Shown here piece after piece: positions 1 to 22,814 of a stretch of DNA of 64,000 nt. Under the pieces are notes generated by a model, which saw nothing but the letters and a program-made list of their open reading frames with translations, was not told the origin of the DNA and did no database searches. The number at the start of each line of letters is the position of its first letter. The stretch's first letter is position 1. Made by a program: the position numbers and the translations under genes. This stretch comes from Batillaria attramentaria (Eukaryota > Mollusca > Gastropoda > Batillariidae), in the NCBI GenBank assembly GCA_018292915.2, contig JACVVK020000485.1:280001-344000 (forward strand). The letters run 5' to 3'.

Positions 1-314
1 AAACGGCCCCTTCCTGTCAAACCAGCCTTCATTCAACAGTAGCGGGAAATCTTTATTACTGGTGTTACTCCAATTCAATAGTTCTGATGACGATCACTGT
101 TTGGTAAAGCCATATGTGTTTCAAAGTCAAATACGAGCATGCGCACGTCCTCACAATAGTAACAACATGTCACGTGGTTTCCCTTCCTGCCAAACCAACC
201 CCCAGTCGACAGTAGTGGGGAATTTTTTTTCATATCTGAGAAGCATCTGAAAAATAACAACCAAAACACTCAGGAACCCCCCTCCTCCCCAACCCCCCAC
301 CCCTCCCCTACCCT

Positions 315-353
<39 letters not shown>

Positions 354-879
354 GCCGCCACCCGGACTATTCCCGGCGTCCTCAGGTAACGGTTAAAGCA
401 GACTGGTTGAAAAGCCTGTGACCTTGTGAGCTGAAAATAAATTTTCACGAACTTCCTGCTTCAGTCATCATACTCATGCTGTCCGTGAAGGCGCAAAGCC
501 GCCGACAGATCTAGGCATGTCACTGCAAGAAAGAGGAACGAAAACGCCTTGTTGAGGCAGATATACACTCTCTTTTTAGTCATCACACTTCGTAATACGA
601 AGAGAATATGCCACAAGAGAAAGTTACACTAACCGTTATGAAAAACCGCTATGGAGGTTCAACTGCACAGAATTTGTTTGTCGGTCGATATACGACACTA
701 TCGAACGTCGGCGCTGCCTTGCCCGCATATCTGTACCTGTCGTGGCGAATCTGTGGCAGACAACAGAGGTATCTGAATTAGTTTCTGGCCTCGCCCGTCC
801 CCCGCCCTCTCCCTTTCTCTTTCCTTGTTCAGTCTAGATAGGAGTAAATACCCCAACAGCTTAATTCAGTTTGAGTGTA
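1..879. other. Non-coding stretch
   Basis: A (CA)n run lies at about 318-352, preceded by C-rich sequence. No coding exon or defined element was recognised in the rest. Confidence 0.5.
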
Positions 880-1276
880 TGAAGTTTCCTCTTTGGTATT
901 GGTATTGGTATGTTATCTGAATGTCCCATTAAAATCTCAATTCGTTTGTCAGGCATACACCGGCCCTGTGGAAAACTTTTCATCCAATGCGCTTAATATG
1001 TGCATCAGAATCAGTCACTTGAGACACAATATAGCACCTGAGACCATTGTAGTGACTCGTGTTGGCGTATATGTTGTTCTACCTACGTAGAAGCGTACAG
1101 CTTAAAATTCAGATTGAGTCTATGTAGTTATGGTATTGGTATCGATATGTTTTCTGAATGTCCCCTTACTGTTGTAATTAAAAGTCTCAATACGCTTGTC
1201 AGGCATACACCAGCCCTGTGGAAAACATTTCTTCAAATCCGCGCATCAGAATCAGTCACTTGTGACGCAATAGAGC

Positions 1277-1396
1277 GGCCCATGCCAGTTTGGACACACC
1301 GGTTCTCACTTGAACACCGAAGTTAAGCAACGCTGGGCCCGGTTAGTACTTGGATGGGTGACCGTCTGGGTATAGGCCGGGTGCTGCTGGCCCCGG
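1277..1396 (+). pseudogene. 5S rRNA-derived sequence (SINE head)
   Basis: It carries most of the 5S internal control region: ACACCGGTTCTC, ACCGAAGTTAAGCAACG, GGTTAGTACTTGGATGGGTG and CCGGGTGCTGCTGG. The 5' end of 5S and helix I pairing are degraded and there is no terminator T-run at the 5S 3' end, so it is not a working 5S gene. It probably serves, or served, as the SINE's internal Pol III promoter. Confidence 0.85.
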
Positions 1397-1718
1397 TCCG
1401 GGCAGGAATTTGGTGAGAGATTTCTCCTCACTAAATCGAGTCAAAATCATGTGCAGGCTCGCTTTCGGTGATTGTTTCGGCCCTTGTCCACACGCATGCA
1501 CGTACCATCAAGTGTGCACGATAAACATCCCAATTCCATCATTCGAAAAAGAGTAGGCCGAATGGCCGGTGGGTCGGAAATACAAACACACGCATGCAGA
1601 GGGAAAACTGAAAAAAAGAAGAAAAAAAAAAAGGTGGCGCCGGTTCATGGCGACGCACTTCCCTCGAGGGAAGCAGCCCGCATTTCCCCTACTACGGTAG
1701 TGGGACGAAGAAGAATTC
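1277..1718 (+). mobile_element. SINE with a 5S rRNA-type head
   Basis: The element interrupts an older dispersed repeat. The flanks CAATAGAGC (1268-1276) and CAATATAGC (1719-1727) form a 9-bp target-site duplication with one mismatch. Parts: a 5S-like head (1277-1396); a body (about 1400-1590) shared with the tRNA-headed SINE at 3695-4115; an A-rich linker; and a 3' segment (about 1634-1700) similar to the 3' ends at 17955-18043 and 63897-63985. The nesting supports SINE-type retrotransposition. Confidence 0.8.
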
Positions 1719-1999
1719 CAATATAGCATCAGAAACCACTGTGGTGACTCTGGTTGGCGTATAATTATGTTGTTCCACTTACGTAGAAGCGTACCGCGTA
1801 CTGAGCAGACGACGTTATTTGGTTGCGGACTGAAGACCGGTTAGACGACTCTGGTGGCTATTTGCAGAAGATTTGTCGAGTCCCAGTCTGTTTGGAACAG
1901 TCTGCAGTGTGGATTTTGACGCGATTTTGAGAGCACAAATTCCCAACCAAATTCCTGCCCACAAGGGATTCGTGTGAACCGTGTACCTAAAGGAGCCCC

Positions 2000-2147
2000 C
2001 TTCCAAAAAAACAAACAAACAAACAAACAAACAAAAAACAAAAACCAACAACAACAACAACAACAACAAAAACCAACGCCTTCAGCATTAGGCAAAAATC
2101 TGCTTGTGGTCAAAAGAAAATAAAGATTTTTTTCTGCCACTTCTTCA

Positions 2148-2178
<31 letters not shown>

Positions 2179-2485
2179 GAAAAGAAACCAAAACCAAAAC
2201 AAAACCAAGACAGCACAAAAAACCCCGACCTCCCCGAGAAAATGCAAAAGAAAAACAAACAAACACCACCACCAACAACAACAAACAAACAAACGAACGA
2301 AGGAACGAACAAACAAACACACAAACAAAATTTAACCCCCAAAAACAACAACAAACATAAAACAAAACCCAACAACAACAAAAAAACAAGCAAACAAACT
2401 CCAAACAAAAAAACCCACAAAACAAACAAACAAGCAGACAAACAAAATTCTCTACAACAACAACAAAAAAATAAACATGGCATCA
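2000..2485. repeat. A/C-only low-complexity tract
   Basis: About 480 bp of AAC, AAAC and C-run/A-run sequence with very little G or T on the + strand, including C-then-A homopolymer blocks near 2148-2178. The long ORFs across it are compositional artefacts. Confidence 0.8.
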
Positions 2486-2496
2486 TGAGCGACATT

Positions 2497-2574
2497 ATAA
2501 CTGTCATTTGAAACTATTCCAGGCATCTGATCACGACGACCAGATGCCTGGAATAGTTTCCACATGACAGTTAT
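2497..2574. repeat. Near-perfect 33-bp inverted repeat with 11-bp loop
   Basis: The arms 2497-2529 and 2541-2574 pair except near one 1-nt bulge; the inner arm reads AACTATTCCAGGCATCTG. It stands just after the A/C tract. No gene is adjacent. Confidence 0.85.
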
Positions 2575-3363
2575 GGGACGCCTGCCTCATATGAACCACA
2601 TTAAAGTCCCCCGTCTTTTTTGTGACGTGACATCATCCCAAATGGCAAAATGATCGTTTCACACAGCATGCAGGGATCGAGGCAGATCCGCACAATGAGC
2701 CCCCTGTTAGTACTGGAGGTGGTTGACAATGTGAAAGGTGAAGGAACACGGAAACTGTGTTGTTTGTCAGGAGAAAAAGAGAAACGTCCACGCGTCCTCA
2801 GATCACGAATGGAAATTCAGTCGACGGTTATGTGTGTCTTTGCAAATGGAAATGCAAGCGACAGAGGCGGAAAGTCGGGCGAGTGGTGGTGGGGGTGGTG
2901 GTGGGGGTGGGGGTGGGGGGGGGAGGGGAGGGTGGTCGTTTAAGTATGGTAATGAGATAATCATGATACTGTAATCCGTTGTTTGTGATTCTCATCTTTT
3001 GTTCAAGCCAGTTTACACATTCTGATTTGTAGTTAGCTATTCAAATGCTTGCATTTAGACACTTTAAAGTGTATTTATCTTTGGCACGAAAACACGTGGT
3101 CGTAGTTGTAACAAAGAAGCAGAAAGCTTTACAAAAAGCTTTACACGTGTGATAACTCAAATTCAAATTCAATTTCAGATCACTTTACTTAGTCAAATGG
3201 GGTATTTCTAAGACACAATAAAACTGTTATGCGTCGTGGTCTGATTTGAATGGAATTGTGGCCTGATATCAATGTAGTTATAGGATGGATCACAGATGCG
3301 AACCTAAGCCAATTCAGCTAAACCTCGCCACACAGCGTAGAGTTTTTTGTTATTTTTTTAAAA
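2575..3363. other. Non-coding stretch
   Basis: G-rich GTGGTGGGGG repeats lie at 2883-2935; otherwise this is unique-looking AT-rich sequence. No exon, RNA gene or defined element was recognised. Confidence 0.5.
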
Positions 3364-3430
3364 ACTACTTTATTGTCCCTTTCTGGAAAATCGGGCTGCT
3401 TCCCCCAGGGGAAGCTCGTTCCCGCGGTGC
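3364..3430 (-). mobile_element. SINE 3' fragment, family B
   Basis: This is the reverse complement of the 3' segment seen at 17955-18043 and 63897-63985 (CTACTTTATTGTCCC, then the paired CTTCCCC/GGGGAAG core). It directly abuts the 5' end of the family A SINE at 3431. Confidence 0.65.
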
Positions 3431-3608
3431 GGGGAGTCGGGGTGGTCGAATGGTAGAGCGTTGGACTTCTAATGCTCGGGTCGTGAGTTCAATCCCGGCT
3501 GGGGCCAAATATTTGTGCTGGCTTGTTTATCATCGTTGTCCCGTCTTTGATATCACCCTATGTGGTGGAAAAGGACGTTAAACCCCCAAACACCCACCCA
3601 CCCACCCC
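3431..3608 (+). mobile_element. tRNA-derived SINE, family A
   Basis: The head is tRNA-like with a Pol III A box (TGGTCGAATGGTAGAG) and B box (GAGTTCAATCC). A conserved body follows (GGGGCCAAATATTTGTGC, GATATCACCC, GGAAAAGGACGTTAAAC), then a (CCCA)n tail. At least 13 other copies in this window define the family. Confidence 0.85.
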
Positions 3609-3694
3609 TTGTACGACGTTTGCTCTCATCTAAAGCCGTTATTTTAAAACATGAGCATATACACGCCTTTTGATTGTAGTAGTGATGATTTGAC

Positions 3695-4115
3695 AGGGGA
3701 TTTGGTCTAGTGGTTAAGGCATCCGACTTCGGATCCTGAGCTGCCTGGTTCGAGTCCCCGGTGGGCAGGACTATGGTGGGATTTTTTCATCCCATATCGA
3801 GTCAAATCCATGTGCAGACTCGTTTACGGTGCCTGTCTCGCCTTCGTGTACACACGCACGCACAAAGATCAAGTGTGCACGCTAAAAATCCCACGTTCAT
3901 CTTTCGAAGAAGAGTAGGCTGCGGCCGGTGGCGTGGTAAAACAGAAATACTGTCGCACGCACCAGAGTGAATAGCAGGGTGGAGGTTTGCACATAAAGTA
4001 GCGCTTGGCGGCAGCAGGCTCTCATTGCTTCGTCCTTCAGGCCTGCGGCGCCACGAGCATCTCAGTAGAGATGGATACCTGCGCCGAGGAGAAGTCTACC
4101 ATACCATACCATACC
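3695..4115 (+). mobile_element. tRNA-headed SINE sharing its body with the 5S-headed SINE
   Basis: The head at about 3700-3772 has an A box (TGGTCTAGTGG) and a B box (GGTTCGAGTCC). The body at about 3785-3960 matches the 5S-headed SINE (TATCGAGTCAAATCC, TCAAGTGTGCACGCTAAA, AAGAGTAGGC). The 3' end differs (CTTCGTCCTTCAGGCC and onward) and finishes in (CCATA)n. Confidence 0.75.
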
Positions 4116-4192
4116 TTAATGTATTAGTACAAGTCGGTTTTCTGGCTGGTAAACAGCTGCTTTCAATCGTCGCGTTTTGAATTTGAAAATCC

Positions 4193-4594
4193 GGTAATGA
4201 AGCTGCAGACAGACTGGCCAAGCAGGGCAGCAGGCTCCCACAACCCCACCCTCCCACCACCTACAGAGAAGCCAAGACGCGACTGAAGAACTCCTTCAGA
4301 GCTGACTGGCGCACCAAGAACAGAAACTACAACCCTGAACAAGACCACATAAACCAGCTGACCAGGCAAGGACAGACTACCATCTTCCGCCTGAGAACTG
4401 GCCACTGTGGTCTCCGAAAACATATGAAGAAGATGGGCCTCGTGGACACAGCATCATGCCAGTGTGGTGCTGAAGAGGAGACTCCAGACCACATCCTACA
4501 AACCTGCCCACACCTCGAGCAGCTCCGCCGTGAAATCTGGCCCATCGACACCAGCCTTCACGACAAACTCTGGGGGAACAGCGACGACCTATAA
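4193..4594 (+). pseudogene. Non-LTR retrotransposon (LINE) 3' end: RNase H remnant
   Basis: This is a 133-codon open stretch ending at TAA. It begins with GNEAADRLAKQGS, the last motif of a LINE RNase H domain. It continues into FRLRTGHCGLRKH, then CQCGAEEETPDHILQTCPHLEQLR, the Cys/His motif typical of the C-terminus of I/Jockey-type LINE pol proteins. Everything upstream (endonuclease, reverse transcriptase) is missing. An A-rich run at about 4674-4693 may be its poly(A) tail. It is a 5'-truncated, dead copy. Confidence 0.8.
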
Positions 4595-4902
4595 AAGACG
4601 GAGCAGTTCATCGCCTTGTCGGGACTGCGAATTTGACGGCCAGATGGAACGCAGAAGAAGAGGAAGAAGAATTTGAAAAAAAAAAAAAAAAAACCGCGGT
4701 GCTATGGCATGTGAACCCGTTGATGAACGGTGGTGCAATGATAGGGAGGGGCATGGCACCGGAAAAACGACCGTCCATTTTGTTCCACCCCCATGAGTTA
4801 GTACGGGCAACTGAACTGCAGATCAGATACGGTAGTCACGAGCAGTGCTAATTACGAGGAAAAGTCAGCACGTGCTAATTGAGGATTCTATTGAACGAGA
4901 TA

Positions 4903-5258
4903 ATTCCAGCTTTGTTAAGCCAGCCTGATATTTATTTATTTTATTTGTTTGGAACAGTTTCGCTCGTGAGTGCGCCTGTACGCTCGAAACACTCTAGCTT
5001 GATGATTAGTACAGCTCTGAATGCGGCACAGTGTTGTTTACACTTTGCGCGACCGGTGGGACATTTAAACTGATTCTACGATTGTTGTTACACTACTCGA
5101 GCTCTCAGTGTGGCCATCGGGTACGCTTCTGTTGGCTCAGTGCCAGCATTACAGACGCTGTCACTGTCCAGGTGTGTAGGCGGTGTGACAATGTATACCA
5201 CGAAAACAGCTGAGGACGGTCTGTGTGCATAAACATGGTTGCATTAGCCCTCTTTACT
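4903..5258 (-). mobile_element. MITE family E, first arm of an inverted pair
   Basis: It reads in reverse the element at 11500-11841 (GGAACAGTTTCGCTCGTGAG, GCCTGTACGCTCGAAA, TTGTTACACTACT, CATTACAGACGCTGTCACTG, GTGCATAAACATGG). There is no coding capacity. Ends near TTAA with GGGTTAAT-type termini suggest a MITE. Confidence 0.65.
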
Positions 5259-5608
5259 AAATGCCCAAGTTTTAAGATGTTTAGGCCTCACAGATCGTTC
5301 TTAGCCGGCTCTGTTGTCCCCACTTTGACACCCGCACAGTGTCAGCATCTGACAGGATGGCACTGTGCCAACAACAGGCTACACGTGACGTTGCATACAC
5401 GAGGACAGAGCGAGGGACTTGCGGCAGGGTCAGCCGCTCAGTAGGAGAATTTGAATTTTCAACTACTCGCGCAGAGTGTTGACAGAACTGTATCGCATTA
5501 AGAGCTCTACTATTTATTAACATAGAGTATTTCGAGCATACAGGCGCACTCACTAGCGCAACCTAAGCTGGCTCAGTAAACACGGAAACAGCGCGTTTAA
5601 AATGTGGT
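5259..5608 (+). mobile_element. MITE family E, second arm of the inverted pair
   Basis: It shows the same element in direct orientation: CACAGATCGTTCTTAGCC, GACAGAACTGTATCGCATTAAG, GAGTATTTCGAGCATACAGG, GCACTCACTAGCG. It lies head-to-head with 4903-5258. It is more diverged than the other copies in its central part. Confidence 0.6.
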
Positions 5609-5925
5609 GAGGTTAATTACCGGTAAGCGTGGTTGTGCTAGTTATATGATTGCTAAAATGCTTTTGTTTGCCCTTCCGCATCGAAGCAAATGGCAGTTTT
5701 CTGAACGTGCTATATGTGTGTGCTCAGTGCGAGAATAAATAAAAAAAATCACTGGAAATAATATGCAAAGTAAACCAACTAAAGGCCAGATTTATTGGCG
5801 TGTGGGGAAAAAAAAAACTGACTTTCATCGCGGACATAAAATGTGAAGGAGAGTCAGAGAGCTGCTGATTATCTGTGTTTTAAATATCGGTCGTCAATAT
5901 TCAACATGTAACTGTATGTAGGTGA

Positions 5926-6209
<284 letters not shown>

Positions 6210-7280
6210 ACATAAATCTCTCCCACATACGTCTATTACATCTTAATTAAGGTCGCTCGGACAGGTGCTCACGGCTGACGGCGTCTCAGTAATGACACAG
6301 TAAAGATGGATGAATTGAGACAAGTATGCTGACAGTGACAGTAATGACACAGTAAAGATGGATGAATTGAGACAGTTAGCCTGTCAGTGACAGGTGTGGT
6401 CGATTCCGAACCTAGAAGCTGTAGGTCAAATCACTGTACAGTTGCTGACATAGAGGATAAGTGATTCTCGTAAGCTTATGGGATGGCATATACAGGCAAC
6501 AACATAAAATTACTGCAAAGATGTCGCCTGTTGTTGTGGTGTTCTGTTTGTCTGAACAGTCTTCCTATTTCGAAACCGGTCCACTGACTCTCTGTTAGTG
6601 TTAATTGGAGCACGCATGTGGAGGGTCGAACTTGTTGTGATGTCGTGTGATTAAAGAAAACTGACAAAACCAGCGCAAATATTTGGCTCCCTACGGGATA
6701 ACCCACATGAACTTCCTGAACTGACGGCCAAAAATTGAAAATGAAAATGAAAATGGGTTACCCGATGAGAAAAGAATACGTTCAGTGACTTTTGTATGTT
6801 CGCCCTCACACTGAAATGATTCATTGATACGAGTGAAACTTGTACTGAATTCTTTGTGTAAATAATGAGTCAGTGTCGTCACTGACAGGAAATGCGAGCT
6901 TCAACGTTTCCGTTGTCACTATGATACGAATCCTATGCATGTAGTCGTGTGTGTAGGCCTATACTAGACGTCCAAAATGAGCGGAACCTATTGAAACAAG
7001 GGACTTCTTTGATACAAAGAGTGCTCTTTTAAACACACATGTAAGGTGGGTTTGATTAGCACAACCCCAAAAGGCTGAAAAAACGCTTAGAGATCAACAG
7101 GCAAAACAAATTTAAATGGCACCTGAGAGGCTATGTAAGGTGCATATTCATAAATTTAATTTCGTTTTGTATGTTGTTCATAATCGTGTTTTGGGCCTTT
7201 TGGTATACTTTTCCAAACACATTATTAGTCTGTTTCGTTTTGATAACTGTTTGATTTGCAAAGTGTTTAGCGTATTTCGT
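6210..7280. other. Non-coding stretch upstream of the SH3BP2-like gene
   Basis: It holds two tandem copies (about 6285-6330 and 6342-6382) of a segment with TGACACAGTAAAGATGGATG. No exon was recognised; non-coding 5' exons of the SH3BP2-like gene could lie here unseen. Confidence 0.45.
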
Positions 7281-7455
7281 CACCTCTGATTGTGGTAACG
7301 TCACATACCTGATAGCGCGTGTCATCTCTAAATGTGGTGACGCCACAGGCCCGTGATCGCTTGTGTTCATCTCTGATTGTGGATCGTCACAGGTTTGGGA
7401 TCGGCTCGAGTCTTCGTTTGTAGTGGTGACGTCATATACACTTGATCACAATCAC
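7281..7455. promoter_or_regulatory. Four-unit ~45-bp repeat with CRE/ATF-like cores
   Basis: Four imperfect units begin near 7281, 7323, 7368 and 7411. Each has a core like TGTGGTGACGTCAC: TAACGTCAC, TGACGCCAC, ATCGTCAC and a consensus TGACGTCA at 7427-7434. The last core lies about 95 bp upstream of the SH3BP2-like ATG, so a promoter role is plausible. The repetition is seen; the function is inferred. Confidence 0.45.
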
Positions 7456-7529
7456 TGCACGTCTGATTGCAGGCAACGAAACGCTGTCATGATGAACGGG
7501 GCCCTGACGCCGCTGTTGTGAGCAACTAA

Positions 7530-19932
<12,403 letters not shown>

Positions 19933-20343
19933 GGAAACACCCGGTCCTCGCAAACTTGATCAGCGCAGCCTCGGCTCCCAACCTCTTCACTCTGCTCATA
20001 CATCGCTAGTGTTAGAAGATCAGTTGAACTCCTCCCCCTCCCTATTCCTCCCTCCCTCCTTCCCCGCGCCGGCTTCCACCCTCCTCCCCCTCACATCGGC
20101 ACCCCTCTCCCCCTTGCCCCCTCCCCCTCCCCCCCCCCCCCCGTTCCGGTGTATTTCTAGGCCCTATCCCTTCACTTTCTTCTCCCGTAACATCCATATT
20201 CATCACATCAGTTTGTTTCATTGTTTCAGTCATTTCATTGATTCCAGTTTGGGACTTGTGTCTCACCAGTTCTGTCTTTTAGATCTTGTTCTCGTCTCTC
20301 CCAACCCATCTCCAGTCTCACGTTAATTGCGCCCGTTTGTTAC

Positions 20344-20349
20344 AATAAA
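20344..20349 (+). terminator. Poly(A) signal AATAAA, SH3BP2-like gene
   Basis: AATAAA lies 412 bases after the SH3BP2-like stop codon. The intervening sequence is C/T-rich, including a long C-rich run at about 20030-20150, and contains no further recognisable exon. This makes a short 3' UTR likely. Confidence 0.55.
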
Positions 20350-20967
20350 TGAAAGATTTTCCACATCACTGACTTACAACCTTTCTGCTTTCAGAAATGA
20401 TTCCACAAAGCGTTGGGTAATGACTGTCAGCGTCATTCTCTAAGTGAATGACACATGCACATGGTGTACTGAATCTCTTCAGCTCGTAGTTAGTCATTCA
20501 GTATCACTGAGACGTGCTGGAAAATACAGTATTACTACTACTAATAATAATTAAAAAACAACAACCCCAAAACAGCTTACGTAGAGAGACCTGCGTATAC
20601 CAAAAGATGCGTTTGAATTGATAAAAGTAGACCCAAAGTAGACGTGGTGACTACCCACACCTCAGCACTGTTTCTCCCGGCCCTACCTCCTACTTCCCCT
20701 CCCCTCCCCTCCCTCTCCACCAACCCCTCCCCACCAGCCCCTCCCTCTCCACCAACCCCTCCCCACCAGCCCCTCCCTCCCCCCACCAACCTCGGCCACG
20801 GAGCCATGTGAGCTGGGAGCCGCCATCGGCTGAAGATGGTGTGGTTTGCTATGATTATTTGCTGTTGCATAATAGTGCTCAGTATTGCTTGGTAATCATC
20901 CCATCATAATTAGTGTTCTCAGTCAGTGTTGATGGCCGGGCGTCACATGGTCCGGTCTTCCGTGTTA

Positions 20968-21056
<89 letters not shown>

Positions 21057-21440
21057 ATGCGTATGTTTGTTTTGACACAAATAGAAGTAATACCCAGTAG
21101 ACTAGAAACTTGAAACAACTTGCTTAGCCGTATGAAGGCAGCAGAGCCAGACAGCTTTATCCCTTATAGTATAGGCAGACACTATTCATTGGGGGGAAAA
21201 AAATCGCGTTTTTTTCCCTTTCGAACTCAGATCACAGTCTTAACTTTCTGCCTTTGTCATCCCCAGATGTGCTTATTGTGACATTTCAGTGAATATTTTA
21301 AAAGCTGGTGATGCGTTGCTAGTTTTTTCCTTGACGGTGTTGTTTCTTCACTGGCTGGCGTTTCACGGTATTTTTTTTGTACAATAGCTAGTAAAGTTGT
21401 ACAGTGATGGATGTGTTACAGCGTCTAGAGAGAGAGAGAG

Positions 21441-21528
<88 letters not shown>

Positions 21529-21993
21529 TATTTTACGGAGCCGGAAGAAAGACGATTGGGTGCGCACTGCGCAGGCCTGTCTACAACTGATCCTGTCCTT
21601 GTTACACTACAGACACCACCCTCTCAGTTCAAGTTCCACACACACGCACACACCGTCAAATACACCCCGACGCACACTGCACACACAGCCGCCTGATCCC
21701 GACACCACTATAAATTAACATGGCTGATTAAAACAGTAAACAGGAAAATATCAATGTCAAAATTAATGTTAGATGGAATGTCAGTTGGACGGAATAAAGG
21801 AGGAAGTACGCCGCGCTGAATTCAAGTTGATGGTGTGTGTGTGTGTGTATGTGGGGGGGGGGGGGGGATGGGGGGGGGGCGGTGGCCGGGTAAGGGTGGC
21901 TATTCTGAAAAAGGAAGATCTGACCACACTGAATGAACAGGACAAAAATGACATTCAAGTTTACAGCCGGTGAAGTGGACACACACACACACT

Positions 21994-22068
<75 letters not shown>

Positions 22069-22700
22069 CACACACACACACACACTGACTCGGCTGACAC
22101 CCACATTCACTCACCCCCCCCCCCCCCCCCACACACACACACTGACACACTGGCACACACACAATGGCACACTGACTGGCATACACACTGACACACACAC
22201 ACACACAAAGACTGTGACACGCCAGTACACCGCCTGTAGTAACTTGCACTGTAGTCAGTTTAGGCGCGTCGAGTCATTACTCAGTGACTGATATATATAT
22301 GCGGGTGGGTGGGTGTTTGGGAGTTTAACGTCCTTTTCCACCACATGCGGGTGATATCGAAGACCGGGCAGCGATGGAAAAGTCAGCGCAAATATTTAGT
22401 ACCAACCGGGATATTATATACAGTGCTCAGTCATCGCCGTCTACGTTCGTCAGTCTAATACGGAATCGAAACCGCATTTTGACAACTGACCATTGAAAAC
22501 CCATTATCACACAAGCGAACTGGTCATCTGAAGGTCACAGGAGAACTTTGAGGTTGAATATAATGTTCATTATTGACTCCGTCTCAGTCACAAGTCATGT
22601 CCCTCCCCCCCCCCCCCCCACACACACACACTACCCTATGAGCCACTGAGGAAACTGTTTCTCCGTCCTCTGAGCCACCGAGGAAACTGTCGGACCACAT
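20350..22700. other. Spacer between the SH3BP2-like gene and ARPC2
   Basis: It holds C-rich CCCTCCCC duplications (20690-20790), (GT)n at 20972-21054, (GT)n-(GA)n at 21444-21524, (CA)n at 21980-22206 with short duplications of ACTGACACAC, a truncated SINE, and a poly-C run near 22603. No gene was recognised. Confidence 0.6.
22303..22410 (-). mobile_element. tRNA-derived SINE, family A, truncated
   Basis: The reverse complement contains GTTAAACTCCC, GATATCACCC and AAATATTTGCG, but the tRNA head is lost. It is in the spacer between the SH3BP2-like gene and ARPC2. Confidence 0.7.
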
Positions 22701-22712
22701 GGTCTGAACTGG

Positions 22713-22717
22713 CCAAT
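22713..22717 (+). promoter_or_regulatory. CCAAT box upstream of ARPC2
   Basis: GGCCAATCGG lies about 100 bp upstream of the ARPC2 ATG. It matches the NF-Y type CCAAT box common in housekeeping promoters. No TATA box is evident nearby. The transcription start was not determined. Confidence 0.4.
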
Positions 22718-22814
22718 CGGAGTGAGACGGCGCCATCTTGTGTGCATCTCCACTTCCTCCTCACCTTCGGCACTTCCTAAACTCGCGACACGCTTGAGTT
22801 TGACAACTTTCACG

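Larger units (their letters stand above)
880..1985 (+). repeat. Dispersed repeat G, two tandem copies, the second split by the 5S-headed SINE
   Basis: Copy 1 at about 880-1110 and copy 2 at about 1111-1276 plus 1719-1985 share GAATGTCCC, TTGTCAGGCATACACC, CCTGTGGAAAAC, CAGAATCAGTCACTTG, GTTGGCGTAT and TACGTAGAAGCGTAC. A third copy is at 8125-8680. No coding potential is seen. Confidence 0.65.

Noticed and set aside
1277..1396. Functional 5S rRNA gene
   Set aside because: The 5' end and helix I are degraded, there is no T-run terminator, and the sequence continues into a SINE body bounded by a target-site duplication.
2104..2511. 135-residue Lys/Asn/Thr/Pro-rich ORF
   Set aside because: It lies entirely within A/C-only low-complexity DNA.
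3431..3505. Functional tRNA genes at the many A/B-box sequences
   Set aside because: The cloverleaf does not close (no matching acceptor stem), and each sequence continues into a repeated body; these are SINE heads.
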